A program made the position numbers and the translations under genes. From positions 90,624,998 through 90,688,997 of the forward strand of contig NC_089221.1 of assembly GCF_963924675.1 (NCBI RefSeq): a stretch of DNA of 64,000 nucleotides, written 5' to 3'. Source of the stretch: Phocoena phocoena. Taxonomy: Eukaryota > Chordata > Mammalia > Artiodactyla > Phocoenidae. Under the pieces are notes generated by a model. That model was not told the DNA's origin, did no database searches, and worked only from the letters and a program-made list of their open reading frames with translations. This document shows, one piece after another, positions 1 to 11,849 of this stretch (the stretch's first letter is position 1; each line of letters starts with the position of its first letter).

Positions 1-820
1 GCTCCCAATGCATATCTTTAGGCTACGCTTTTCTTTAAGTTGCTCTAGGTAAGCTTGCTGGACATTTAGATGTCCCACACACTCCATAAACTCAATATGT
101 CCCAAACTAAACTTATTAATCCCTCCAACTAGAATTTAGAATCACTATTCCACCAGCATTTTTTAGAAATTCATAAGTACCAAAATTTATAAAGAATAAT
201 TTAGCAATTGCTATCATATCTGAGTGGTAGAAAGATACGTTTTTGGTCCAGGTTCAGGGGCAGGACAGTGTTATCTGCATTCCCAGTTTTATATAAGAAG
301 ACTATATCTCATTTCCTACTGTATTCAAAGAAGCCCTACAACACCTGACTTTGGATAGATATAAAACCCCAGCCTTTAATTAAGGACTGTCTTTTCTAGT
401 TCCTCCTTTGTCCTAGCTTTCTCTTATTACCTCCCTCAAACCTCATCCCAAACTTCATGAACAGCAATCTGGCTCCTGCAGATTTTTAAAAAAATTAAAT
501 GTAGTTACCCAGAATTCTGTGTATTTGCAGTGTTTGTGTATGAAGAACTGATGGGGAATGGAGGGAGGTATTTTTGTATCTGCTTTGCTTGAATTGTTAC
601 TTTACATGGAAACACCAACAGGCACCCAGTGAATCAGAGTTCCAGACAAACTTCCCTGACTCATTATGCAGTCGTCATCCTACATTCTTACAGTAACAGA
701 GTTAATTTTTAATTAGTCATCAGAGTAGTAACTGGCATGAAGTAGCCTACAGGCCTGAAAAGCAAAAATTGACTAAGAGCCATCATATCTTTGAAATATT
801 AACTATTCCATTAATTTTAC
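1..820. other. no recognisable feature
   Basis: AT-rich sequence with no open frame worth calling and no repeat family I can name. No splice-flanked exon pattern is evident. Confidence 0.5.
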
Positions 821-824
821 CTGT

Positions 825-910
825 TAAAACCAACTTTATTGAAGAATAATATTTATATTCAACAAAATGAACCTATTTTAAGTATGGAGTTCAGTGAGTT
901 TTTAGCTCAC
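825..910 (-). mobile_element. short L1M-like 3' UTR fragment
   Basis: The stretch around 'ctttattgaagaataatat' followed by 'gttcagtgagtttttagct' resembles the old-L1 3' UTR segment that normally reads ttattgagatataattca and then cagtggtttttagta. It is short and diverged, so the family call is tentative and the strand follows the usual antisense reading. Confidence 0.4.
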
Positions 911-975
911 TGGATCCCCATACTAATTAAAAGAAGGAATATTTTTACCACACCCCAAATTTCCCTCATGCTCTG

Positions 976-1397
976 TATTAACTCGCTAGGATTGCCATAA
1001 CAAAGCATTACAAGCTGGGTGGCTTAAACAACAGAATGTATTGTTTCACAGTTTTGGTGGCTAGAAGTCTGAGATAAGGTGGTGGAAGGGTTGGCTCCTT
1101 TTAAAGGTTGTGAGGAAGAATTCATTCCTTGTCTCTGTCCTAGCTTCTCTTGGCTTACTGGCAATCTTTGGTGTTTTTTGGTTTGTTGATGAATCACCTG
1201 ATCTCTGCCTTCATCTTCACATGGCATTCTCTCTGTGAGCCTGTATGTCTCTGTGTCCTAGTTGCCCTGTTTTATAAGGACATGGGCCATATTGCATAAG
1301 AGCCTAATGGTCTCATCTTAACTTGACTATATTTACGAAGACCTTATTTCCAAATAAGGTCATGTTCTGATGCACTGGAGTTAAAAAGCTAAACATA
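976..1397 (-). mobile_element. MLT1-type LTR (ERVL-MaLR), solo
   Basis: Read on the minus strand this is a solo LTR of the mammalian MaLR group. On the plus strand the block runs from 'gctaggattgccataac' through 'ctgggtggcttaaacaac', 'ttgtttcacagttttggtgg' and 'cttcatcttcacatggc' to 'accttatttccaaataaggt'. These are the antisense hallmarks of MLT1 LTRs, and the length of about 420 bp fits. There is no internal MaLR sequence beside it. The minus-strand 67-codon frame at 1024-1227 lies inside the LTR and is not a gene. Subfamily is unresolved. Confidence 0.8.
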
Positions 1398-1649
1398 TCT
1401 TTTACCACCACCCTCCTTTTCCTGAGAGCATCCCCCAGTATACCATGTGAAAAAGAATCCCTGTTGAGTGATAGAAATATTCAAGCAGAGTCAGGAGGCA
1501 CTATTAATTGCATGAACAGGTGGTTCAAATTTCCACATCACCTGTCTCAAAAAACATTTATGGTTTCTGTGTGGTTTCCTTCGACAACCAACAGAGTTCA
1601 ATATGTAACTACTAGGCAAGAGTGAATCATCACTGCATTAAACTTTCTC

Positions 1650-3110
1650 ACAGGTGGTCGTGAAGAAAAGTTAATAAATCTTCCCAGTGGGCAGAGCTGC
1701 AAGCCAGGTACTTGGATGTTCATGCTGTATAAATAAAGAACTGTGTTAAGCTATGGTTATACATAGACTTCTGTGCCATGGTAAACAGTTTGGTTATTCA
1801 GGAATATTGTAAGAGCAAGATTAGACAACCAGAAACAAGTCTAAGGAAGAGACATGTGGATAGACTTTCTGCCCATGTGGAATGGGCAGAAATAGTGAAA
1901 ATATTTGTGCCTTATGTCCTACTAGCATGTACCTCAGAGGAGTCACTAAATATCAGCTGCATAAGACGCCTCATCTTGTGGATATTAGCCAGTCTTTTTC
2001 CTTGGTTATCCTAGTACTTAGACAATGGGCCTGTGAACAGAGTAGTGATAATGGCTGCCTGTCACTAAAGCTGATGATATCTGACTGCCCTCCTGCCAGC
2101 AGAGATCGACACTAAGCCCTTGATTTAATATCATCCCTCAGAAAGACCAGGTATCTACTTAGGGGAAGGATGATTATACCAGACCCATTCAACCCTGGAA
2201 TTGTCGATCCACATCCCATATTTCATATATGGGTTTGCTTTCTCTATCTGCAGTGCCTTTGCCAACACTATTCTTTGAGGGCTTTGAATGCCTGAGTTAC
2301 CAACATCTTATCTGCATAACTTTGCCTCAGACCACAGGATACTTTTTCTCATAAAGGAGGTATGACTATGGCTGCATGACCACCCATGGGGTCCCCTGTT
2401 ACTGCCTTATCTACATCATGTGGAAAAAACTTGCCTAATAGGATGATAGAATGGCTTATTAAGAGCTCAGTTAAGGAACCAGCTTGAGTATCACACCCTA
2501 AAAGGTACAGGACCTGTCCTCAAGGATGCAGTTTGTACATTGAATATTTTTTACTATGTATGCAATAGCTAAACTACATAGATTTGGGAACTATGTGTGG
2601 AAGTAGGATTGGCTCTGTCACTGTCTCTTCCGGTGACTCGCTTGGGGAATTTGTTGTTCATCTATGCACTTAGGATCTGCTAAATTAAAAGTCTTCATTC
2701 TCAGGGCTGGTGAAGTAATGCTTTGACAAAGGGATACAGTAGTGGATTCACTAAGCCTGAAGCTATGACTCCCACTTGAACATTTTGGGATCCTTGTGCT
2801 ATTGAACCAGTAAAAAAGGAATTACCCTACTGGTAATTTCAATGAGCTTTATCATTATGTCCCAGTGAGGATCTAGGGTTACCACTACACAAATGAGGAC
2901 AGAAAGAAGTAGGTCTAAAATCCAGGAAAGTCACCAAGTCATCTTTCGATACCTTTAAACTCAGTGTTAATCACACATTGAAAATTGTAGCAGCAGTAGT
3001 CCCAAGGTAAAGCACCTGAGGACTCTGAAGCCTCAGGATTGAAGGTCTGGGTCACCTTGCCAGGCAAGCAAATTAGATCAACTGCTGATCAAATCAAGTG
3101 CTAATTAAGG
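1650..3110 (+). mobile_element. decayed ERVL (class III ERV) pol/3' relic
   Basis: An old endogenous retrovirus fragment in plus orientation. The segment from about 1780 to 2500 lines up in order with the late pol (integrase-side) region of ERVL elements as I recall it: the piece around 1850-2120 and then the block with 'gggtttgctttctctatctg' at 2230. The segment from about 2760 to 3065, ending with 'gaaggtctgggtcacc', matches the conserved region just before the ERVL 3' end. Stops, frameshifts and internal losses occur throughout, and the 78-codon frame at 1778-2014 is a remnant. No flanking MLT2-type LTR was recognised on either side. It has no coding capacity. The start is approximate. Confidence 0.7.
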
Positions 3111-3419
3111 GTAAGACAATCGAGAATAAATAAGGAAATAGTTAAGTTAAATAATTGCACGTATCTTCTTGTTTTGTGCTCTGATTTTGGGGTGCGTGTG
3201 GGCTAAGACTCTGAGAAATTGATGAAACCTATAGAGGGTGAGGCTAACGGGATTCACTTTCTCTTCATTCTTACCCATTTCCCCCCCATCATTCTTCTTT
3301 TGTTCCTTTTTGTGAACTTTTCTTTTAGGGTCTATGCTAGTCTGCATCCAGTGCCAGCTCCTTATATCAGGGTTGACAGATTATTTGGAAAGCATTCTGA
3401 ATCTTTGTAAATTTTTTAA
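3111..3419. other. no recognisable feature
   Basis: This may hold the decayed 3' continuation of the ERVL relic, including a pyrimidine-rich patch near 3255-3330. Nothing firm can be named. Confidence 0.4.
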
Positions 3420-3730
3420 CATAAAATACATGAGGCATATAGAGAAGTATAAAGAATAATATTGCAAACGTCCATTATACTCACCAAATAAAATGTTGCA
3501 GATTCAGTTGAAGCCATTTCTTAATGCTTCTCCGAACCACTGTGTGCTCCCCTCAGAGACAACTGCCCTGCTGAAACTGGTATATATATCTCCATATACA
3601 TGTATTCACAAATAGTATGTAGCTTTATGTGTTTTGAAAATTAAATTATATCACATGGTATATATTTTTCTCTGTAATATATTTTTTATTCAACATGTTT
3701 TGAGATATATTTTTGTTGATTAGCCTAGAT
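3420..3730 (-). mobile_element. ancient L1M-related 3' UTR fragment
   Basis: The order of motifs ('gtataaagaataat', a proline-codon-like CCC stretch, 'atgtagctttatgtg', 'tatatttttctctgtaata', 'attcaacatgttttgagat') resembles the antisense 3' UTR of old mammalian L1 elements. Divergence is high and the ends are approximate. Confidence 0.5.
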
Positions 3731-4960
3731 TTTTTTTAAAGTCCAGAGGTTGGTGGGTTTTTTTTTTTGGACCATTACCTTAATTGTCAGTGTTCTAAAG
3801 TCATCAACTCTTCATGTAACTCTAGAATGTTTCATTCTCATTAGCAGAGCTCCTTGTAATTCTGGAACAAAAGAGACTCACTTTATTCCAATCTAAGACA
3901 TGCATCAGAAAATGAATGACTGATACAGAAGAATGGCTTGTTTTCTCTACCATGCAGTATTGCAATGCCAGGGTTCAGGAAAATTTGTGTGGATTTCAGA
4001 TTTTCAAGAAAATAATTCCAGATTGAGACCCAGAAAATTTAACAGGAGTTATTGGCTCTCTTATACAATTCCTTGACAATAATTATTGAAGATAAATTAG
4101 TTCTGCTTGCTTTTGTCTTCTTTTTCCAAGAGATTTTCCCATTCTCACTGCTAGAAAATGTATTAGGAAGCAATAAGAAAAAAACCAAAGGATGAACAAA
4201 GCTTCATTGGGTAACTGGGAAATAACTCTAAAATTCTTACAGAGAGCTACCACAGTGAATGAAAAGAATAAATAAACCACAACTAACATAAAAAACAGCA
4301 CTTCTATTAAACATAACTATACCATGGAGCTATTGTGCTATACACTTTCTTTCCTCTTAAAAGAAATTTATGTTAAAACAGAGTTTTAGAAGTCTAACGA
4401 AGTCCTTATAAACACAACTACTCTCCAGAAATTTAGAATCCATGTCAATTTTTGAAGTTTTAGTTTTTGTTCTGTAGCTTAGTACCAAAAGCATCCTCTA
4501 TACCAGCTCTCACGACCTTTATTAGTCTTCCTAGGAAGTCTCTGTTTTGGGGGCCTCAGAGCAAGTGGTAACTGGTAATGCTACTTCTCTAGTTTATAGC
4601 CCATTGCCCTTCTAGTAAAAATGGTCAGACATTATCAAATACACTTAGTTCTATTAAGTCATATAGCAACAAACAATACAATCAGGACAAATTCAGATGT
4701 AAACAAAAGTAGTATAAAAGAAACTAAGAGTTTTATGGAGCTCAGCTTGTTTATTTTATTTAGGTACTATTGCACAAATGATGACAAAAAAACAACATTC
4801 TTAACTTTGAATGAATTGGACTCTGGGAGCTGGAACATTGTTAATGTCATATAAAGACTGTATTCACTTTGTGTTTAGGTGTGTAGGGGTCAGCTATCCT
4901 ATATTGTTTAGTACATAGATCTCCAGATTAAGAGTAGTTGCAAAGATCTGCATTTGGACA
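3731..4960. other. no recognisable feature
   Basis: About 1.2 kb of AT-rich sequence with a T-run near 3760. Small frames on both strands show no recognisable protein. Confidence 0.5.
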
Positions 4961-4964
4961 TGAT

Positions 4965-5532
4965 GTAAATCATGAGATCCTTTCTATATTGGCTTCTTTC
5001 ACTTAGTAATATGCATTTAAGTTTCTTCCATCTCTTTCTATGTCTTGATAGCTCATTTCTTTTTAGCACTGAATAATATTCCATTGTCTGGATGCAACAC
5101 AGTTTATTTATCTATCCACCTACTGAAGACATATTGGTTGCTTCCAAGTTTTGGCAATTATGAATAATCTGCTGTAAACGTCTGTGTACAGGTTTTTGTG
5201 AACGTGAATTTTCAGTTCCTTTGGATAAATACCAAAAAGCATAACTGCAGGATCTTATGGGAAGAGTATATTTAGTTTTGTTAGAAACCACCAAACTGTC
5301 TTCCAAAATGTCTGTACCATTTTCCATTCTCATCAGCAATGAATGAGAGTTCTGTTGCTCTACATCTTCACTAGAATTTGGGCTTGTCTAGTGTTCTGGA
5401 TTTTGGCCATTCTAGTAGGTATATAGTTATATCTCATTGTTTTAATTTTCATTTCCCTGATGACATATGATATGGAGAATCTTTCATATGCTTGTTTGCC
5501 ATCTGTATATCTTTTTTCAACTATATTTTTAT
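4965..5532 (-). mobile_element. old L1, 3' end of ORF2 plus 3' UTR, 5' truncated
   Basis: The plus strand reads as antisense L1: 'aatattccattgtctggatg', then 'tatctatccacctactga', 'tggataaataccaaaaag' and 'gtctagtgttctggattttg'. Minus-strand frames at 5112-5339 and 5360-5575 give ORF2 C-terminal-like peptides with stops between them. The element is 5' truncated as is usual for L1, and no target-site duplication is legible, consistent with considerable age. Confidence 0.85.
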
Positions 5533-6539
5533 CTTGAAAAGCATCCTTGTATTTTAAAACTACTGACCTAGGCATATTTAAAACTACTAAGCTAGGTAAT
5601 ACTACTTAGATATTAGAGTCAGACAGTGGCCACGATTCAGTTACTTAATTCATGGGTCAGAAAGGTGTTAGTGTTAGAGAGATGAGACCAGCAGTGGCTG
5701 TGGAGGGCAGTTGATCATGTTCTTGGGACATGCCAAGTCCTTTGACACAGTGGTAGGCTGCAGGCTTATCGTTACCTCATTCCTCCTGGGAGGGGGTCTC
5801 TTGGCCATATGGAGGAAAGGGATAAAAATTCTGCTAGAAAATAGGATTAGGACATTCTGAAGAAGACCATCACTACTAACATGAGAAATGCTCGTTTTCT
5901 GCCATAGAAAATTTCACTTCGAAGTTGCTAAAGCCTCCATCAGTGATGTATAGGCTCTGAAGGGCCTACCCTTGCCCCTCAGAACTGAATGTTAAGAGCT
6001 CGGATCCTGACAGTGATGCCAGTGGAAGGTGGGGAGCAGAAGGTGCACGTAACTTCTGGAGGGGAAGAGAGATTAAGAAGGAGCAGAGATTCATAAATTT
6101 CCAGCTGAGATTGAATTTAATGAGCTGAAAGGTGATTTGAACGCTAAGATTTTAGTACCATCTAGTAGCATTGTGATAGAGTAATATTTTCAAAATGTTA
6201 ACTGACATTCCTCCTCCCTTTCAAGCGGATAACAGCCTACACACATCGCCACAGGGAAGAAATGCAGAGCAGAAAGCCCATCAATTTTAAGTCTCTTTCT
6301 GAATTGTAGGTTTAAAAATCCTTGGACTTTAAGGTAACATGGACAAAAATATTTTCAATAAATCTGTACTAGAGAGCCAAAAGTTTAAGGAGAGTGGGTC
6401 TTCCCCTGGAGATTTAAAAATACGGTAAAGGAAAGAAAGGACTAGAGGGGAACTGTTGAGACAAGAGATCTGGGTGGGTCCCATAGAGGTGTTCAGGTAG
6501 TCATTAGAGCTGTTCATCCCAGGTATCCCATTATATCCA
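5533..6539. other. no recognisable feature
   Basis: Unassigned sequence of mixed composition. No repeat or exon was recognised. Confidence 0.45.
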
Positions 6540-6872
6540 GTCTCTAATTCCATCCAATATATCACCCCTACTCGAGGAAACATAGTAGGATTGCATTTCT
6601 CAGTCCTCTTCAAATTGCACGTGGCCGTATGACTTACACTGACAAGTGCACTGTGAGTGGGAGTGATATATGTAACTTTAAGAGCCACGGTGTGACTTGC
6701 CACCTTCCCTTCCCACTGGAGTGGTTTTTGTGGGAGCATATCTTAAGAGGAAGCCTCCATCAGCCTGAGTCCCTGAGTGGGTACAGGAGCAGAGCTGCCC
6801 TAACAATCTGCGTGGGACACAGAATGATTGAGAAGCTGACATCTGTTGTGTTAAGTAGTTGAGGTTTGGGAG
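6540..6872 (+). mobile_element. ancient LTR-like (MaLR-like) 3' portion
   Basis: The stretch contains 'gagtgggagtgatatatgta', 'agcctccatcagcctgagtc', 'cctgagtgggtacaggagc', and ends 'gttgtgttaagtagttgagg'. That order resembles old mammalian solo LTRs that end in a 'ttgttgttttaagccactgag' block. The family name is uncertain. It overlaps the minus-strand 136-codon frame 6329-6739, which is therefore not credited as a gene. Confidence 0.45.

Positions 6873-6874
<2 letters not shown>

Positions 6875-6930
<56 letters not shown>
6875..6930. repeat. (GT)28 microsatellite
   Basis: An uninterrupted GT dinucleotide run of 56 bp. Such perfect runs are commonly length-polymorphic and can adopt left-handed DNA under torsion. 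The latter is general knowledge, not shown here. Confidence 0.98.
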
Positions 6931-6932
<2 letters not shown>

Positions 6933-6984
6933 GATTTCAGCAGGCCTTAGAAATAGAGCCTTAAGTTTCTATCAGAAGTCTAGC

Positions 6985-7232
6985 TGATGGAGTGCTCAGA
7001 CTCTGAGGTCAGATTGCCTGGGTTGGAATCCCAGCTCTGCCACTGACCAGCTATGCAGTCTTGGGCAAGTTAATTGCCTTTCTGTACCTGAGTTTCCTTA
7101 TTTGGGAGCCAAATAAAGAATACTTAAATGGGAAGAATAATAATATTCTGCACAGTGTTATGAGGATTAAATAAGTTAATATTTGTAAAGTGTTAAAGAC
7201 AGTTTTTGGCACACAGATAACATATAAATGTT
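6985..7232 (+). mobile_element. MIR SINE, near full length
   Basis: A tRNA-derived ancient mammalian SINE in sense orientation. It runs from 'gtgctcagactctgaggtca' through the box-B-like 'gggttggaatccc' and the conserved core 'tcttgggcaagttaattgcc' to 'tgaggattaaataagttaat' and the 3' end 'acataaatgttag'-like tail. About 250 bp, close to the family length. Confidence 0.9.
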
Positions 7233-7272
7233 AGTTTTCTCCCTCTCTCCCTCTTTCCCTCTCTCCCTCTCA
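7233..7272. repeat. CT-rich low-complexity tract
   Basis: A polypyrimidine run built of ctccctctctccct units directly after the MIR element. Confidence 0.85.
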
Positions 7273-9098
7273 CGTCAGGCCTTCCCTAAGAGATAATCCA
7301 TGACAAAGAAATGAGCAAGATACTAACCTGCAAGGATTTTAGATAGTAGCTTAATTCATTTGAAGTTTAAAAAAAGTATCAAATGAGAGCCTTAATTAGA
7401 ATAATAGGAGGCCTCCTTTCATCATAACTGCTTAAGTGCATTGATTGTCATTATATCTGTGCCCCTGTGAGGTAACTAGTCTTTTAATATTACCCGACTT
7501 CCAAATAACTAGCTTCATACGAGTTCCTCTCCCCAGTCATGCTCTTCCCGCCCCCCTCTTCCCCAGGGAAGGGACCACCAAACATTCAGGAAGAGAGCTA
7601 ACTAATTAACTTTTAAACTTGGTTTCATCTTCTTACCCAACCCACAGCGAATCTAGAAACATCTCTGTGCTATCTGGGTGAGTGCTGCAGGTTTTAAAAC
7701 CATCTTTTAATATATTCACTTGATTTTAAAGACAAAAAGCTCCCTGGAACATTTAACCACGGGCACCACTTTTGCTTTTCTGAGTGGCTGCTCCCTGAAC
7801 TTATCTGAAGCTGCTGTTAGAGGTAGTTGGGGTATATTTCCAAAGATTCAAGTTCTGTGCCAGACCGTTAAGCCTTTGAGGTCCAAGAAAAACCACAAAG
7901 GATTGCTGGTGTCGGGACTGAGGGAGAAACAATCTTTGAAATACAGGAGAGGATAAAAAGCAAAGCCTCTGCGGGTGTATGTCTTTCCCAATCAGATAAA
8001 AATACAACCCAAGTGGACAATAAAGGCGGGCTTTGCAAAGCTGCTGCCCCATGGGGTGGAAAAGTAGTCGGGGGAGGGTCACAGAAAGGGGAATAAAAAC
8101 CATCCTGGTGCATTGAAACCTAAGCCTGGTGTTTAATTATAGTGTTACCACAAAGTTCTCTCCAGTCCGTGTTGGTGACCAAAAAGGAACAGAGTGACAA
8201 GAGCGCACAGGTGGACATTTTAGAGGATTCTGGGTACAGAAGCTCTGTTCTCTGTTTAGAAAGTCTCTCAGAACCCTCAGTTCTAAATCACAGGTTTCAT
8301 CTGCATGGCTCATCAAAATATCACAAATTTCAGTTTTTCCTCCAGGATGCTGATGAGAACATTCAACCAGAAATAAGGTCACTGGCAAAGTGATTCAGGG
8401 TTTATTGGATTCTTAAGGTTGTTTTCCAGGGATATTTATAAGAGAAATGTAGTTTGGGAAAGAAAAATATGTTGTGAATTGATGGCAGTTCTTTCTGGCC
8501 CCAGATCTTTATTAAGGCAAAAGCATTGCTGCAATGCAGAAGAATTTGAGTCTCAGCTTTAACTTTTTTTCAGATAAAAATGCACCAACCACAGTGTTCT
8601 GTAGAAAGACCTGGAGTTTTTAATGCCTTTAGTTTTGTGGTTTCCTGATTTACATAGGGCATTGTGCATAAATATGCAGCGCCCCACTTCCTTGATAAGG
8701 ATAGCCTTTCCTATTTTATGGGCCTGCATACATGGTACTGAATTTCTCCACAAGAGTCAAAATTTATGTTGAAGGCTGATCCAAGGAAAATTGACTTGAA
8801 AGGCTTTCTCCAAAGGTAGCAGAAGTGCCACTTTAATTGTAGTTTCTGATAGATGAGCTGAGTAGATAAGGTCATAAGACATATATTAATGACAATAATA
8901 TGGACACTTTTATTAAAAATCAGGAAATTATAGATCACAGAGAACACTATCCATTTATCATGACTTTTCGTATAGAATTGTCTATTTACTTCCACTCAAG
9001 AGATTTGTCATGATTCGGAATGTCTTCAAAAACAACTTTAGGAGATGGCCTATAAATTTTCTATAGTCTCAGCCTTGCTTTCTGAGTATGGGCATGTG
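7273..9098. other. no recognisable feature
   Basis: About 1.8 kb without a recognised repeat. Overlapping frames on opposite strands at 8137-8393 (83 codons each) and several near 7720-8113 have no recognisable domains, and their mirrored arrangement suggests chance frames. Confidence 0.45.
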
Positions 9099-9108
9099 AA
9101 ACACAGAT

Positions 9109-9474
9109 CTTTTTTTTTCAATTTCTTAAATTTAAAAAATTTTTTAATTTTTAAATTTTTTATTTATTCATTTTTGGCTGCATTGGGTCTTTGTTGTTGC
9201 GTGCAGGCTTTCTCTAGTTGTGGTGAGCGGGGGCTACTCTTCGTCGCAGGGCACGGGCTTCTCATTGCGGTGGCTTCTCTTGTTGTGGAGGATGGGCTCT
9301 AGGTGCGCGGCCTTCAGTAGTTGTGGCTTGCGGGCTCTAAAGCACAGGCTTGGTAGTTGTGGTGCATGGGCTTAGTTGCTCCAAGGCATGGGGGATTTTC
9401 CTGGACCAGGGCTCGAATCTGTGTCCCCTGCATTGGCAGGCAGACTCTTAACCACTGTGCCACCAGGGAAGCCC
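9109..9474 (-). mobile_element. CHR-1-type tRNA-derived SINE (long form)
   Basis: A long CHR SINE in antisense orientation. The tRNA-like head is at the right end ('ccagggaagccc' at about 9463-9474) and the T-rich complement of the tail lies at 9109-9160. The middle holds the 'agttgtggtgagcgggggct' type repeats of the long CHR form. It is flanked by a perfect 10-bp target-site duplication, 'aaacacagat', at 9099-9108 and 9475-9484. The frame at 9045-9302 is a by-product of the SINE. Confidence 0.92.
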
Positions 9475-9484
9475 AAACACAGAT

Positions 9485-9980
9485 ATTTTTTAATGGAATC
9501 TAGTCAGAACTGTATATGACTTCATTTTGCCCAATTCTATGTTTCGTCTCAGCTCTTATTATAATTCCTTTGGGTAAGATATTGTTCAAGCTCTTGGTAA
9601 AAGTTTTACATCATACTTACTTTCCTTTCATCATCCTTCATTCCTTTTTTGATCTCTTCCTATTCCTTTTCCTCATCCACTGCATTTAACGCTGCTGTTG
9701 AGTACCTTATAAAATAATAAAATTCCAGACTAAGAAACTTCCATCTTTTTAAGTCTCATTGTGGACTCATAACATAGCAGCAGTGATATGGAGGCTATTA
9801 GAGTAGATTTATGCATCAAACAAAAGCTTGTAGGCAAGTGTCTGAGGTCAGTAGTGTTGGGAAACCTAAAGCACACCATCTGCATCCAAAGAATTTACAG
9901 ACAAGTATGTTGTAAAGACAGGATAGTAGGAGAGAAGGGTAAATTGTTCAAAATCCTACACGACTTTCTCCCTTATAAAG
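9485..9980. other. no recognisable feature
   Basis: A roughly 500-bp spacer between two oppositely oriented CHR SINEs. Nothing else is recognised. Confidence 0.45.
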
Positions 9981-9989
9981 AGTTACCTC

Positions 9990-10346
9990 GGGCTTCCCTG
10001 GTGGCACAGTTGTTAAGAATCCATCTGCCAGTGCAGGGACATGGGTTCGAGCCCTGATGCGGGAAGATCCCATATGCCGCAAAGCAGCTAAGCCCGTGCG
10101 CCACAACTACTGAGCCTGTACTCTAGAGCCCGTGAGCCACAACTGCTGAGCCCATGTGCCACAACTACTGAAGCCTGTGCGCCTAGGGCCCATGCTCTGC
10201 ACAAGAGAAGCCACCACAATGAGAAGCCCGTGCAACGCAACGAAGAGTAGCCCCTGCTCACTGCAACCAGAGAAAGCCTGTGTGCAGCAATGAAGACCCA
10301 ACGCAGCCAAAAATAAAATAAAAATAAATAAAATAAAATTTGAAAA
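9990..10346 (+). mobile_element. CHR-1-type tRNA-derived SINE (long form)
   Basis: Sense-orientation SINE starting 'gggcttccctggtggcac', with box A in that head and box B 'gggttcgagccc' near 10043. The body carries repeated 'gagccacaactgctgagccc' type segments, then 'gacccaacgcagcc' and an (AAAAT)n tail. The 9-bp duplication 'agttacctc' flanks it at 9981-9989 and 10347-10355. It is the inverted counterpart of the copy about 0.5 kb upstream. Confidence 0.92.
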
Positions 10347-10355
10347 AGTTACCTC

Positions 10356-10860
10356 ACTCCACCCATAACCAAAAGGGGGGAGAGTTTAAGTGTTTCATTT
10401 CTTTCTGTCTGTTTGAAATTTCTTTGTTTCCAAATAGAAACGATCTTTCAGCAAGTGGGAGTTTATATTAAATTCATTCTATTCGTAATGCATTAGAAAT
10501 CTAAAATGTAATTTTCCTAAACCACATTGGGAGAAATACTGAAAACCAGACATGGGATGATATGAAAATAGTATTTGAGTGAAAGAATCACCATGGGAGA
10601 CTGGTGTGCATGAGTATGACATTTCTCATTTGACCAGAGTTGACTGTAGAAACTGTTAAATTGGGTTTACATGGTGCAACCAGAACAACAGTTTAAAAAC
10701 CAGTTGGATTCAATGCTTTTTTTTTTAACTGAGTTTATTTTTTAAGCAAATAGGTGGGTTAAAAGGGTCAGGGTGGTTGTGTGATGCACGGAAAACAACT
10801 CCAGACCAGACCCATAGTGAGGTTTGGGCACATGGCCCTTAACTCGACCCCATGTAACTT
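10356..10860. other. no recognisable feature
   Basis: AT-rich spacer with a poly-T patch near 10720. No feature recognised. Confidence 0.45.
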
Positions 10861-10874
10861 TGACCACACTTTTG

Positions 10875-11092
10875 GTTTTTTTTTTTTTTTTTTTTGGGGG
10901 GGGTACGCGGGCCTCTCACTGCTGTGGCCTCCCCCACTGCGGAGCACAGGCTCCGGACGCGCAAGCCCAGTGGCCATGGCTCATGGGCCCAGCCGCTCCG
11001 CGGCATGTGGGGTCCTCCTGGACCGGGGAACGAACCCGTGTCCCCTGCATCGGCAGGCGGACTCCCAACCACCGCGCCACCAGGGAAGCCCC
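10875..11092 (-). mobile_element. CHR-2-type SINE
   Basis: Antisense SINE of about 218 bp: a poly-T tail complement from 10875, then 'gtacgcgggcctctcactg', 'cggacgcgcaagcc', 'cagccgctccgcggcatg', and the head complement 'ccaccagggaagccc'. The 14-bp duplication 'tgaccacacttttg' (10861-10874) / 'tgaccgcacttttg' (11093-11106) has one mismatch. CpG density is high, so several long frames on both strands here (up to 107 codons) are artefacts of the SINE. Confidence 0.93.
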
Positions 11093-11106
11093 TGACCGCA
11101 CTTTTG

Positions 11107-11849
11107 ATTTCCCTTTAGTTCTTTGCGGTTGTTTGTGTTTTTCATGATACTCTGTACTGATGAAGCAACTCGAAACATATTTGCCACAGTAAGATAGTTT
11201 TCCTTAACCAATTTACTTTTCCAGCATGGTATTTTTTTCTCATCTGCTTAAAGAACCCTATTGTTTTTAAGGCTAAGCCTCTTACCCTGGCTTTCAATGA
11301 TTTATGGAACTATCTATGATAAATGTCTGGGGAGGGAGTTAGGGACTCAGCACTCATTCTTATGCTTTTTCTGCTTTTTCCTGTGTGGCAGAGGCTACAA
11401 GCCTTGGAACTATATTTTCTAGACCACTTTGACACCTGTGTTTTAGATAGAGTGACCTTTTGCCTAGTAGTCACACAATGCAAGATTTAGAAAGAGGAGA
11501 GGCAGAAGCTATTTTATTCTTACTCAGACACTAGACTATGGGTTTTACAGAGATGAGTTTTTTAATGGTCTCTGTTTTTGTTTGCTATTCACCTGCCACA
11601 GGTGTGTGGAAGAACTATGAAGTGCTGCTGGTTTTCTGCATGTTCTTAGCCTCTGGAAGTGAGTTTCTGACTCTGTCCAATCCATTCCATAATTTGTAAG
11701 CTCTTAGTTTCCTGTACTACTGTATTCTTTTCTGTTTTAAATACATAGAACGGCTTTTCTTTTTCTAACTGAACCCTGACTATGTAATATAAACCCTCCC
11801 CTAATGAAGATGTCTAAAACCAAAGGTAAAACATGGACTTACTCCACAT
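11107..11849. other. no recognisable feature
   Basis: Unassigned sequence. An old LTR-like flavour around 11380-11660 could not be tied to a family. Confidence 0.4.

Noticed and set aside
6329..6739. 136-codon minus-strand frame
   Set aside because: It overlaps an LTR-like repeat and shows no known domain.
8137..8393. Mirrored 83-codon frames on both strands
   Set aside because: Matching frames on opposite strands point to a stop-poor stretch rather than two genes.
9990..10070. tRNA gene in the SINE head
   Set aside because: Box A and box B are present, but the sequence is a diverged SINE head without a tRNA fold or 3' end.
10781..11211. Cluster of frames up to 107 codons on both strands
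   Set aside because: They arise from a CpG-rich CHR SINE; similar peptides recur at the other SINE copies.
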